From the NCBI RefSeq assembly GCF_000442315.1, contig NZ_KE557322.1, positions 274,447-338,446 on the forward strand: 64,000 nt of DNA, given 5' to 3'. Below the pieces are notes generated by a model. The model was given only the letters and a program-made list of their open reading frames with translations, searched no databases and was not told where the DNA came from. How positions within the stretch are numbered: the first letter of the stretch is position 1; each line of letters opens with the position of its first letter. The translations under genes and the position numbers were made by a program. This DNA comes from Rubellimicrobium thermophilum DSM 16684. Its GTDB lineage: Bacteria > Pseudomonadota > Alphaproteobacteria > Rhodobacterales > Rhodobacteraceae. Shown one piece after another: positions 56,275 through 64,000 of the stretch.

Positions 56275-57518
56275 ATGACCCTCGAGATCCGGGAGCCCAG
56301 ACGGCAGCGCCTTGCGGCCAGCCAGCTCCTCTACGACACCCGCTATCGCCGCATCACGATCCAGGTCATCGCCCTGGCCTTGCTGGCCGCCGGCATCTGG
56401 TGGCTGGGGGCGCAACCTCTCGACCAACATGTCGGCGCTGGGGGCGGGACTTCGACTTCTCCTTCCTCTGGCGGCGCGCCGGCTATGACATCAGCCAGCG
56501 CCTCATCCCCCTATACCAGCGACGATACCCATGCCCGCGCCGCGCTGGTCGGCATCCTCAACACGCTGCTCGTCTCGGGCCTCGGCATCGTGCTGGCCAC
56601 GATCATCGGCGTGCTCGCCGGGGTGCTGCGCCTGTCGAAGAACTGGCTTGTGGCGCGGCTGATGACCGCCTTCGTCGAGGCCTTCCGCAACATCCCCCTG
56701 CTGCTGTGGATCGTCCTCGTCTACGCGATCCTGAGCGAATCCACCCCAGCCCCTGCAGCCTTTCGGCCCGGGCCGGATGGCACGGAACCCCAGGCGGAGA
56801 TGCTGTTCGGCCTGATCGCCTTCACCAACCGCGGCACCTACATCCCCTGGCCGGTCTGGGGCGAAGGCGCGGAATGGCTCGGTCTTGTGGTGCTGCTGTC
56901 GATCGGCGCCGTCTTTGCCTACCGCGCCTGGGCGCGGCGCCGGCAGGCCGAGACGGGACAGCCCCCAGCCGATCCTGTGGGTCTCTCTCGCGATCCTGCT
57001 GGGGCCAGCCCTTCTGGCCTTCGTCCTGCTGGGCCGGCCGCTGTCCTTCGATGTCCCCGCCGTGCGCGAAACCGGCATCGCCCGCTTCGAAGGCGGGATC
57101 AATGTGCTCAACTCGCTCGTGGCGCTGTGGCTCGCCCTCGCGCTCTACACCGGGGCCTTCATCGCCGAGATCGTGCGCGCCGGCATCCTGGCCGTGTCGA
57201 AGGGGCAGACCGAAGCCGCCTATGCGCTGGGCCTGCGACCGGGGCGGACCATGCGCCTGGTCATCCCTGCCGCAGGCGCTGCGCGTCATCGTGCCGCCGC
57301 TGATCTCCCAGTATCTGAACCTGATCAAGAATTCCTCCCTGGCCGTCGCCGTCGGCTATGCCGATGTGCGGGCCACGCTGGGCGGCGTGACCATGAACCA
57401 GACGGGACGCGAGCTCGAATCCCTCCTGCTGCTGGGGCTGTTCTACCTGATCGTGAGCCTCGCCGTCTCGGCCGTCATGAATGTCTACAACCGGCGTGTC
57501 AGACTGAAGGAGCGCTAG
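56275..57518 (+). CDS. aapQ: General L-amino-acid ABC transporter permease AapQ (multiple frameshifts)
   Basis: This is the first permease subunit. It starts MTLEIREPRRQRLAASQLLY, followed by TM1. The frame then passes through three one-base insertions at G/C runs (56406-56410, 56440-56444, 56507-56511), which together restore phase and give RNLSTNMSALGRDFDFSFLW, then GYDISQRLIPYTSDDTHARA. Further insertions near 56962-56966 and 57265-57267 interrupt ILWVSLAILLGPALLAFVLL and VILPQALRVIVPPLISQYLN, the EAA-type loop. The rebuilt protein is about 410 residues and ends NRRVRLKER. The breaks sit in runs and similarity is continuous, so sequencing error is likely. Confidence 0.88.
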
Positions 57519-58835
57519 ATGTCCGATCTGCACTCCCAGACCGTCGCCTACACGCGCGACACGATGCTTCCCCCCGCCCCGCCGCCCGTGCGCGAGAGGG
57601 GCGCGATCAAATGGCTGCGCGAGAATCTCTTCTCCGGGCCGTTCAACATCGCCCTCACGCTGATTACGCTGTGGCTGCTTTGGCTCGCGCTGAGCGAGGT
57701 CCTGCCCTGGATGTGGCGAGGCATCTGGGACGCCGGCAGCGTGACCGAATGCCGCGCCAGACCGGGATGCGCTCTACGGGCCGGGGGTGCCGGCCGCCTG
57801 CTGGGCCGTCATCCCGGATCGCTGGCGCCAGCTCGTCTTCGGCTTCTACCCAGACGGAGAACTGTGGCGCCCGCCGCTGGCGCTTGCGGTCTTCCTCATC
57901 GCCATCATGCCGGTCCTCTTCACCGGCCTGCCTCGGCGCCTGCTGGGGTTCACGGCCGCCGCCCCCTTCCTGATCGTCTGGCTGATCTGGGCGGAGCCAT
58001 CTGGGGCCCGGCCATGGTGGCCCTGGGCTTCGTCCTGGGCTGGGCGGTCTGGCGCCTGCTCCTGCCGCGCAGCAACCCTGGCCTTGCCTTCACGGGGGGC
58101 GTGCTGGCCGCACTGCTGTGGTGGCTGTTCCTCACCGGCCCGGTCGCGGGGATGCTGGCCAGGCTGATCCCCATCGCCCTGAACCCCGTGCCATCGGACC
58201 GGATCGGGGGGTTCACCCTCTCGCTCCTCATCGGGCTGTCGGGCATCACGCTGTCGCTGCCCCTGGGGATCCTGCTGGCGCTGGCACGACGATCGGATCT
58301 GTGGATCGTCTCCAAGGCGGCGGTGATCTACATCGAGGTCATCCGCGGTGTGCCGCTGATCGTCTGGCTGCTGGTTGCGCAGATCCTGCTCAACTACTTC
58401 CTGCCCAGCCGCTGGAGCATCGACATCCTGGTGCGCGTCATCGTCATGGTGACGCTCTTCGCGGCGGCCTACATCGCAGAGGTGATCCGCGGCGGCCTGG
58501 CAGCCATCCCCCGCGGACAGTTCGAGGCAGCCGATTCGCTCGGCCTCGGCTACTGGGAGACGATGCGCCTGATCGTCCTGCCGCAGGCCCTCACGATCTC
58601 CATCCCCGGGATCGTCAACAGCTTCATCGGCCTGCTGAAGGACACCACGCTCGTCTCCATCATCTCGCTCTTCGATCCGAAGCGCATGACGGATACCATC
58701 CGCGCCACCACCGAATGGGGTGGCATCTACTGGGAGCTCTACATCTTCGTGGGCACGGTGTTCTTCGTCTTCTGCTTTGCCATGTCCCGCTACTCCATCT
58801 GGCTCGAGCAGCGGCTCGAGCGCAGCCATCGCTGA
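57519..58835 (+). CDS. aapM: General L-amino-acid ABC transporter permease AapM (two compensating frameshifts)
   Basis: The second permease subunit of about 438 residues begins directly after the aapQ stop (MSDLHSQTVAYTRDTMLPPA). The C-terminal 230 residues are intact: LLIGLSGITLSLPLGILLAL, the loop FEAADSLGLGYWETMRLIVL, and SFIGLLKDTTLVSIISLFD. Between about 57762 and 57991 the printed frame is arginine-rich nonsense, while the next frame gives CWAVIPDRWRQLVFGFYPDG and LIVWLIW. One extra base near 57762-57766 and one missing G near 57989-57991 explain it. Ten bases separate it from aapP. Confidence 0.9.
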   Translation: MSDLHSQTVAYTRDTMLPPAPPPVRERGAIKWLRENLFSGPFNIALTLITLWLLWLALSEVLPWMWRGIWDAGSVTECRARPGCALRAGGAGRLLGRHPGSLAPARLRLLPRRRTVAPAAGACGLPHRHHAGPLHRPASAPAGVHGRRPLPDRLADLGGAIWGPAMVALGFVLGWAVWRLLLPRSNPGLAFTGGVLAALLWWLFLTGPVAGMLARLIPIALNPVPSDRIGGFTLSLLIGLSGITLSLPLGILLALARRSDLWIVSKAAVIYIEVIRGVPLIVWLLVAQILLNYFLPSRWSIDILVRVIVMVTLFAAAYIAEVIRGGLAAIPRGQFEAADSLGLGYWETMRLIVLPQALTISIPGIVNSFIGLLKDTTLVSIISLFDPKRMTDTIRATTEWGGIYWELYIFVGTVFFVFCFAMSRYSIWLEQRLERSHR

Positions 58836-58844
58836 GAGGCCGCC

Positions 58845-59630
58845 ATGACCGATGCCGCCCCCGCCGCGTCGCCCGCCGCCCCCGCCACCTCGGACGAGGT
58901 GGCGATCGAGATCCGGCGCATGAACAAGTGGTACGGCCAGTTCCACGTCCTGCGCGACATCGACCTGACCGTGATGCGCGGCGAGCGCATCGTCATCTGC
59001 GGCCCCTCGGGATCGGGCAAGTCCACCCTGATCCGCTGCATCAACCGCCTGGAGGAGCACCAGACCGGCACGATCATCGTCGATGGGACCGAGCTCAACT
59101 CCTCCTTGCGCAACATCGACAAGGTGCGCAGCGAAGTGGGCATGGTCTTCCAGCACTTCAACCTGTTCCCCCATCTGACCGTGCTGGAGAACTGCACCCT
59201 GGCGCCGATCTGGGTGCGCAAGATCCCCCGGCGCGAGGCCGAGGAGACGGCCATGCATTTCCTGCGCAAGGTCCGGATCCCCGAACAGGCGGACAAGTAT
59301 CCCGGCCAGCTCTCGGGTGGGCAGCAGCAGCGTGTGGCCATCGCCCGCAGCCTCTGCATGCGGCCGCGGATCATGCTGTTCGACGAGCCGACCTCCGCCC
59401 TCGACCCCGAGATGATCAAGGAAGTCCTCGATACCATGATCGAGCTGGCCGAAGAGGGGATGACCATGCTCGTGGTCACGCATGAGATGGGCTTTGCCCA
59501 GGCCGTCGCCAACCGCGTCATCTTCATGGATCAGGGCCAGATCGTCGAACAGAACGAACCGGGCGAGTTCTTCCGCAATCCGCGGAGCGAACGCACCAAG
59601 CTGTTCCTGAGCCAGATCCTGGGGCATTGA
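58845..59630 (+). CDS. aapP: General L-amino-acid ABC transporter ATP-binding protein AapP
   Basis: The 261-residue ABC ATPase energises Aap uptake. It has an Ala/Pro-rich N-terminal tail of about 20 residues, Walker [15 protein letters not shown], the Q-loop [16 protein letters not shown], signature [15 protein letters not shown], Walker [16 protein letters not shown] and the switch His in VVTHEMGFA. The tail before [16 protein letters not shown] is in frame with a good GAGAGG upstream. It is the last gene of the operon. Full length. Confidence 0.96.
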   Translation: MTDAAPAASPAAPATSDEVAIEIRRMNKWYGQFHVLRDIDLTVMRGERIVICGPSGSGKSTLIRCINRLEEHQTGTIIVDGTELNSSLRNIDKVRSEVGMVFQHFNLFPHLTVLENCTLAPIWVRKIPRREAEETAMHFLRKVRIPEQADKYPGQLSGGQQQRVAIARSLCMRPRIMLFDEPTSALDPEMIKEVLDTMIELAEEGMTMLVVTHEMGFAQAVANRVIFMDQGQIVEQNEPGEFFRNPRSERTKLFLSQILGH

Positions 59631-59786
59631 CGGCACATGATCCTGACAGGGCCGGCACAAGGGATGCCGGACGATGGACGACAAGGGCAGAGCGGGCGGG
59701 CGATTCGGGCAGCGGAGCGCCCTCATCCCCCTCTTCGTAGCAGGGAAAGGTTAAGATCCGGTTAAGGCCGGGCGAGGCGGGCCCAG

Positions 59787-60290
59787 TCAGGCCAGATCGG
59801 CGGGAACGGCAAAGGCCTCGAGCCGTCCCGTGCCTTCGCGGATTGCGAACCAGTCGGGGGCATCGAAGGACAGGGCGGCGACGGCACAGGTCGGCACATC
59901 GCCCCAGCGGGGATGCGCCGGGGCCTGCCGGGCAAGACGCGCCATCAGCTGTCCGATCCCCGGATTATGCCCGATCAGGGCCACGCGCGAAGCAGAGGCG
60001 CCTTCCAGAACCGCCAGCATCGCCTCGGGTGTCGCGTGATAGAGGGCGCGATGATAGCTCACCTCCGGCGGCGGGGCCCACAGCGGCAGCATGAGCGCGA
60101 GCGTCTGGCGCGTGCGCAGGGCGTCCGAACAGAGCACCTCCTGCGGGGCATATCCCTGTGCGGCGATCCAGGCCCCCATGCGGGGGGCATCGCGCCGGCC
60201 GCGCGGGTTGAGGGGGCGCTCATGATCCGGCAGGCGCGGATCGCTCCAGTCGGATTTGGCATGCCGGATCAGCAGCAGATGCAGGCTCAT
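59787..60290 (-). CDS. SixA-like histidine phosphatase
   Basis: The 167-residue phosphoglycerate-mutase-fold phosphatase has the catalytic RHA motif at the N-terminus (LLLIRHAKSDW, His10), the DHERPLNPRGRRDAP loop typical of SixA, CSDALRTRQTL, and the second catalytic His in ALIGHNPGIGQL. SixA removes phosphate from phosphohistidines in E. coli (including PTS-Ntr proteins); the local partner is unknown. Its ATG overlaps the stop of the 4Fe-4S gene (ATGA). Cytoplasmic, no signal peptide. Confidence 0.9.
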   Translation of the reverse strand: MSLHLLLIRHAKSDWSDPRLPDHERPLNPRGRRDAPRMGAWIAAQGYAPQEVLCSDALRTRQTLALMLPLWAPPPEVSYHRALYHATPEAMLAVLEGASASRVALIGHNPGIGQLMARLARQAPAHPRWGDVPTCAVAALSFDAPDWFAIREGTGRLEAFAVPADLA

Positions 60291-60931
60291 GCGTGGAAGG
60301 CCCTCATGTGGAAGGCGGACTGGTCCGGCATGCGGCGCGATGCCCCCACCGGGCAGGCCGCGCGGACGCGGCAGCCCTGCGTCATGCAGGCCTGGCCGGG
60401 GGGGCTGTCGAGAAAGGCGTGGCAGGCCGGCAGATCATAGCCGGAAGCCGTCAGTGCACGGGGCGGGCAGGCCGCGAGGCAGGGCGCGGGGCAGCCGTCG
60501 CAGGGCCGCCTGGCGGCCACGGGCGGGGCTTCCGTCCCGAGCAGGATGCCCCCGCGAAAACTGATCCAGAGCCCGGCCGTCTCGTGCACGAGAAGCGTTG
60601 CCGGCGAGGACCAGCAGCGGCCCGAGCGCAGCGCCCAGGCCAGAAAGGGCCGGTAGGGCGGGCCGCCGAAGGGAAAGACGGCCTTCAGACCCAGCGCGCA
60701 GGCGATCCGCCCGATCACCCGGCGTGACCAGCGGTCGAGCGGGTCCGGCTGGCCGTCCTGCGCCTCGGGGCTGGCGCGAAACAGCGGCCAGAAGTCCGGC
60801 TCCTGCGGGGAAAGGAGGGCGACGGAGCGAAAACGGGGGGGCATGCCGTCCTCTGGCCGGAGCGGGGCGATGCCGGAAAGGAAGAGCCCCGCCCGGGCCG
60901 CACGGTCGGCGAGGGCGGGCAGCGGGTCCAT
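60287..60931 (-). CDS. 4Fe-4S protein, ferredoxin-like (QueG C-terminal-like)
   Basis: The 214-residue protein has cysteines spaced for iron-sulfur clusters near the C-terminus (RPCDGCPAPCLAACPPRALT, then CHAFLD, CMTQGCRVRAACPVG), giving two clusters. The pattern resembles the ferredoxin part of epoxyqueuosine reductase-type proteins, but the N-terminal cobalamin domain is not recognised. The N-terminal 130 residues contain HETAGLWISFRGGILLG. Function unknown; probably redox. It lies eight bases after argB and overlaps the sixA-like gene, so it is part of the yidC-yihA-argB transcription unit. Confidence 0.85.
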   Translation of the reverse strand: MDPLPALADRAARAGLFLSGIAPLRPEDGMPPRFRSVALLSPQEPDFWPLFRASPEAQDGQPDPLDRWSRRVIGRIACALGLKAVFPFGGPPYRPFLAWALRSGRCWSSPATLLVHETAGLWISFRGGILLGTEAPPVAARRPCDGCPAPCLAACPPRALTASGYDLPACHAFLDSPPGQACMTQGCRVRAACPVGASRRMPDQSAFHMRAFHA

Positions 60932-60939
60932 GCCGGGCC

Positions 60940-61818
60940 TCAGCGACGGCGCGGGCGAGCGGCCGAGGCCGCGCCGCGCACGATGGTGCCCGCCCCCGCA
61001 TCGGTAAAGAGCTCGATCAGCGGGGCATTGGGCAGCCGGCCATCCAGGATGACGACAGCCCGCACCCCGGCCTCGATGGCATAGAGGACCGTTTCGGCCT
61101 TGGGGATCATCCCGCCCGAGATCGTCCCGTCGGCGATCATGGCGCGGATCTCGGCCGGGGTCGTCTCGCGGATCACCTCGCCGCGGGCATCCTTGATGCC
61201 GGGCACATCGGTCAGCAGCAGGAGCCGGTCGGCATTCAGGGCCCCGGCGATGGCGCCTGCGGCGGTATCGCCATTGACGTTGAAGGTCTCGTTGTCGGCC
61301 ATGCCGGTGCCGACGGGGGCGACCACGGGGATGATGCCGGCCGCCGTCAGATCGCGCAGGACCTGGACATTCATCTCGACCGGGCGGCCGACGAAGCCGA
61401 GCTCGGGATCGTCGGCCTCGCAGACCATCAGATCGTCGTCCTTGCCGGAGATGCCTACCGCGCGGCCGCCTGCATCATTGATCGCCTGGACGATGCGCTT
61501 GTTGACAAGACCGGAGAGGATCATCTCCACCACCTCGACGGTGGCCTTGTCCGTGACGCGCTTGCCGCGGACGAAGGACGATTCGATCCCGAGCTTGTCG
61601 AGCATGGCGTTGATCATCGGCCCCCCGCCATGGACCACCACGGGGGCGATGCCGACCTGGCGCATCAGGACCATGTCGCGGGCGAACTGGGCCATTGCCG
61701 CATCGTCGCCCATCGCATTGCCGCCGAATTTCACCACCACGGTCGCGCCGGAATAGCGCTGCAGATAGGGCAGCGCCTCGGAAAGGGTGCGGGCGGTGGC
61801 GATCCAGTCGCGGTTCAT
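60940..61818 (-). CDS. argB: Acetylglutamate kinase
   Basis: The enzyme phosphorylates N-acetylglutamate, the second step of arginine biosynthesis. The 292-residue protein has [30 protein letters not shown], the Asn-rich loop [16 protein letters not shown] and [16 protein letters not shown]. The start [20 protein letters not shown] is standard; the longer upstream frame overlaps yihA. It lies 22 bases after yihA, the order yidC-yihA-argB being common in Rhodobacterales. An N-terminal helix of the arginine-inhibited type is present, so feedback inhibition is plausible. Confidence 0.96.
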   Translation of the reverse strand: MNRDWIATARTLSEALPYLQRYSGATVVVKFGGNAMGDDAAMAQFARDMVLMRQVGIAPVVVHGGGPMINAMLDKLGIESSFVRGKRVTDKATVEVVEMILSGLVNKRIVQAINDAGGRAVGISGKDDDLMVCEADDPELGFVGRPVEMNVQVLRDLTAAGIIPVVAPVGTGMADNETFNVNGDTAAGAIAGALNADRLLLLTDVPGIKDARGEVIRETTPAEIRAMIADGTISGGMIPKAETVLYAIEAGVRAVVILDGRLPNAPLIELFTDAGAGTIVRGAASAARPRRR

Positions 61819-61840
61819 GGGCCGTCTCCTCGGAACGGTC

Positions 61841-62491
61841 TCAGTCGAGATGGGCGATGATGGCGCGGAGCGTGGCGATTCCCTCGCCGCGTTCGGACGA
61901 GGTGACGACAAGTTCGGGGCAGGCGGCCGGATGGCGCTGGAGGGCTTCGCGGACCTGCTCCAGCACCCGTTCGCGGGCGGCCGGGCCGATCTTGTCGGCC
62001 TTGGTCAGCACCGTCTGGAAGGCCACGGCAGACCGATCGAGCAGCGCGAGGATCTCCGCATCCACGGGCTTGATGCCATGGCGGGCGTCGATCAGGACGA
62101 AGGCGCGGCGCAGGCTCGGCCGGCCGGCCAGATAGGCCCGCAGGAGGCGCTGCCAGCGCTCCACGACGGCCTTCGGCGCTTCGGCAAAGCCATAGCCGGG
62201 CAGATCCACGAGATAGTGCCGGTCCCCCAGGGCGAAATAGTTGATTTCCTGCGTGCGGCCGGGGGTACCGGAGGCGCGCGCCAATCCCTTGCGCCCTGTC
62301 AGCGCATTGATGAGGCTGGACTTCCCGACATTGGAGCGGCCGGCAAAGCAGATCTCTGTCCGGTCGGGGGGCGGCAGGGCTTCCAGCGCCGTCACGCCCT
62401 TGAGGAAGGTCACCGGGCCGGCGAAGAGACGCCGGCCGGTCTCTGCGGCCTCGGGGTCCGGATCGGGGGCAAGGGGAAAGGGCAGGGTCAC
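61841..62491 (-). CDS. yihA: Ribosome biogenesis GTPase YihA/YsxC (EngB)
   Basis: This 216-residue small GTPase takes part in 50S assembly. G1 is [17 protein letters not shown]2 [10 protein letters not shown]3 [10 protein letters not shown]4 LTKADK and G5 [10 protein letters not shown] take the GTG at 62491 (GTG ACC CTG CCC TTT) as start. In the given sequence it is in frame with yidC upstream. With one C fewer in the seven-base run at 62500-62506, yidC would end at a TGA overlapping this GTG (GTGA), the expected separate-gene layout. Confidence 0.93.
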   Translation of the reverse strand: MTLPFPLAPDPDPEAAETGRRLFAGPVTFLKGVTALEALPPPDRTEICFAGRSNVGKSSLINALTGRKGLARASGTPGRTQEINYFALGDRHYLVDLPGYGFAEAPKAVVERWQRLLRAYLAGRPSLRRAFVLIDARHGIKPVDAEILALLDRSAVAFQTVLTKADKIGPAARERVLEQVREALQRHPAACPELVVTSSERGEGIATLRAIIAHLD

Positions 62492-64000
62492 TTGCGTCTG
62501 GGGGGGCGCCGGGGTGTTGGCCGCATCCGGCCTGTTGCGCCGCCAGCCGGCACGGATGTTCCCGAAGATGTCGGGCTTGGCGCCGTGGCTGCGCATGATC
62601 AGATACTGCTGGACAAAGGTGATGAGGTTGTTCGCGATCCAGTAGAGCACCAGACCCGATGCGAAGGTGCCCAGCATGAACATGAAGATCCAGGGCATCC
62701 AGGCAAAGATCATCCGCTGGGTCGGATCCGGGGGCACCGGGTTGAGCTTCTGCTGAAGCCACATCGAGATGCCGAGGCAGATGGGCAGCACGCCGATCGA
62801 GAAGATGTGGAAGAAGCTGCCAACCTCTGGCGTGCCCCAGGGCAGCAGTCCGAAGAGGTTGAGGATCGAGGTCGGATCCGGTGCGGACAGATCGCGGATC
62901 CAGAGGATCCAGGGGGCATGGCGCAGCTCGATGGTGACGAAGATCACCTTGTAGAGGGCAAAGAAGATCGGGATCTGCACGAGGATCGGCAGACAGCCCG
63001 AGGCCGGGTTCACCTTGTTGTCCCGGTAGAGCTTCATGATGCCCTGCTGGAGGGCCATGCGGTCATCGCCGACCTTCTCGCGCAGCGCCTCCATCTGGGG
63101 CTGGAGCTCGCGCATGCGCGCCATGGAGCTGTAGGATTTCCAGGCCAGCGGAAGGACCAGCGCCTTGATCACGAGGGTCAGCGCGATGATCGCCCAGCCC
63201 ATGTTCCCGATCATCTGATGGAGATGATGCAGGAGCCAGAACATCGGCTTGGTCAGGAACCAGAACCAGCCCCAGTCGATCGAATCGAGGAAGCGGTCGA
63301 TCCCCAGGACATTCTGGTAGTTGCGGATCGTCTCCCATTCCTTGGCACCGGCAAAGACCAGCGTGCGGTATTCCACCGCCGCACCGGGAGCGATGGTCTC
63401 GGCCGGGCGGCGCGCCAGCGTCTGGAGCGTGCCGGTCTGCGGAATGTAACGTGCGACCGAACGGAAGGCGCTGCCCGGCTCGGGGATCAGCGTGGTCATC
63501 CAGTACTTGTCGGTGAAGCCGATCCAGCCGTCCTGCGCGACCTCGATCACCTCCTGCCGCGAGCCGTCCTCGGCCGCAGGCAGATCGGGCAGATCGGGAT
63601 AGTCGATCTCCTGCAGCGTGCCATCCGACATGCGCACCACGCCTTCGTGCAGGATGAAGTTGGCGTAGGAGTCCTCTCGCCCCTCGCGGGCGATGAAGCC
63701 ATAGGGCGAGAGGGTGACGGCCTCGCCGGTCATGTTCTCCACCCGCTCGGTGATGGTGAACATGAATTCGTCATCCACCGAGATCACGCGCGTGAAGCGC
63801 AGGCCCCGGCCATTCTCCCAGGTCAGCGTCACCGGGCTGGACGGCGTGAGCGTGGCGACGATCTCGGCCCCTTGCAGGGGATCGCCGCCCAGGGCCGCCG
63901 GCGTGGGGGGAAGGGCGGCCCCCGCATCGGGATCGGCGGCCGCTCCGGCCTCGGGCGGGGGGGCGCCTTCGGCGAGCGTCCACACCGTGTCCGGGCCCGG
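62492..64000 (-). CDS. yidC: Membrane protein insertase YidC (partial, cut at right edge)
   Basis: This inner-membrane insertase has a large periplasmic beta domain (RFTRVISVDDEFMFTITERV, SPYGFIAREGREDS, GSAFRSVARYIPQTG). The five-helix core follows: WFWFLTKPMFWLLHHLHQM, IKALVLPLAWKSYSSMARMR, KVNPASGCLPILVQIPIFFA and FMFMLGTFASGLVLYWIANN. The N-terminal signal anchor lies beyond the window. The frame is open to 64000 and would start upstream; the GTG at 63985 is internal. At its end it runs without a stop into yihA, probably through a homopolymer insertion at 62500-62506. Confidence 0.95.

Noticed and set aside
56275-58835. aapQ and aapM as true pseudogenes or programmed-frameshift genes
   Set aside because: Breaks are at G/C runs, partly mutually compensating, and sequence on both sides is fully conserved, while flanking aapJ and aapP are intact. 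No slippery-site plus pseudoknot arrangement is apparent.

Overview
The window reads as one contiguous piece of a GC-rich alphaproteobacterial chromosome, most likely a Rhodobacteraceae/Rhodobacterales member (inference). The support is family content and gene order: a COQ9 homologue divergent from rpsU, etfBA next to 3-hydroxybutyryl-CoA dehydrogenase, the chvI-chvG-hprK-rapZ-EIIA-HPr cluster divergent from pckA, the aapJQMP amino-acid transporter, and yidC-yihA-argB. Two ParB-type parS sites (an exact 16-bp palindrome at 24296 and a one-mismatch copy at 5022) suggest the segment lies in the origin-proximal part of the chromosome. I see no CRISPR array, insertion sequence, prophage, tRNA or rRNA. 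The region is essentially housekeeping, and I did not find an unknown multi-gene system.

Layout. 1-4.9 kb (minus strand): a truncated TPR/glycosyltransferase-like gene, a conserved hypothetical gene split by a frameshift, a Gfo/Idh/MocA oxidoreductase coupled to a ThuA protein, and a TauE-type permease. 5.1-24.3 kb: transaldolase, an EamA transporter, a YdcH peptide, an N6-methyltransferase with a DUF2007 peptide, polyprenyl diphosphate synthase, ispE with a large TPR protein, ETF-quinone oxidoreductase, greA, an SRPBCC protein, nudC, a 5'-nucleotidase family enzyme, a HAD hydrolase, rpsU, COQ9/quinone oxidoreductase, etfBA, a DUF6473 gene and hbd. 24.3-29.1 kb (minus strand): the regulatory PTS cluster and the ChvI/ChvG two-component system. 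29.3-35.3 kb: pckA, recO, an MFS transporter, pduO, a small membrane protein and tuf. 35.4-50.3 kb: the complete S10-spc-alpha ribosomal protein superoperon with secY, adk and rpoA, closed by a terminator. 50.4-51.7 kb: a luxR/luxI quorum-sensing pair. 51.7-55.0 kb: rarA, rluC and ATP12. 55.2-59.6 kb: aapJQMP. 59.8-64 kb (minus strand): sixA-like, 4Fe-4S protein, argB, yihA and the 3' part of yidC. No gene-free stretch exceeds 300 bases; the longest is the 280-base chvI/pckA divergent promoter region.

How the genes connect. EtfB/EtfA feed ETF-QO, which passes electrons to ubiquinone. The ubiquinone side chain and ring depend on polyprenyl synthase and COQ9, and hbd supplies reduced carbon. 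The PTS relay (EIIA, HPr, HprK, RapZ) sits with ChvI/ChvG beside the gluconeogenic pckA gene, which has two tandem LacI-type operator-like sites.

A strong caution for any reader: about fifteen genes are interrupted or fused by single-base insertions or deletions, nearly all in G or C runs, including three within about 110 bases of aapQ that cancel out. Protein similarity continues across every break. These look like residual sequencing or assembly errors rather than decay. By contrast, no frame in the 15-kb ribosomal cluster is broken. Coordinates of frameshifted genes are given as the whole span of the reconstructed gene.
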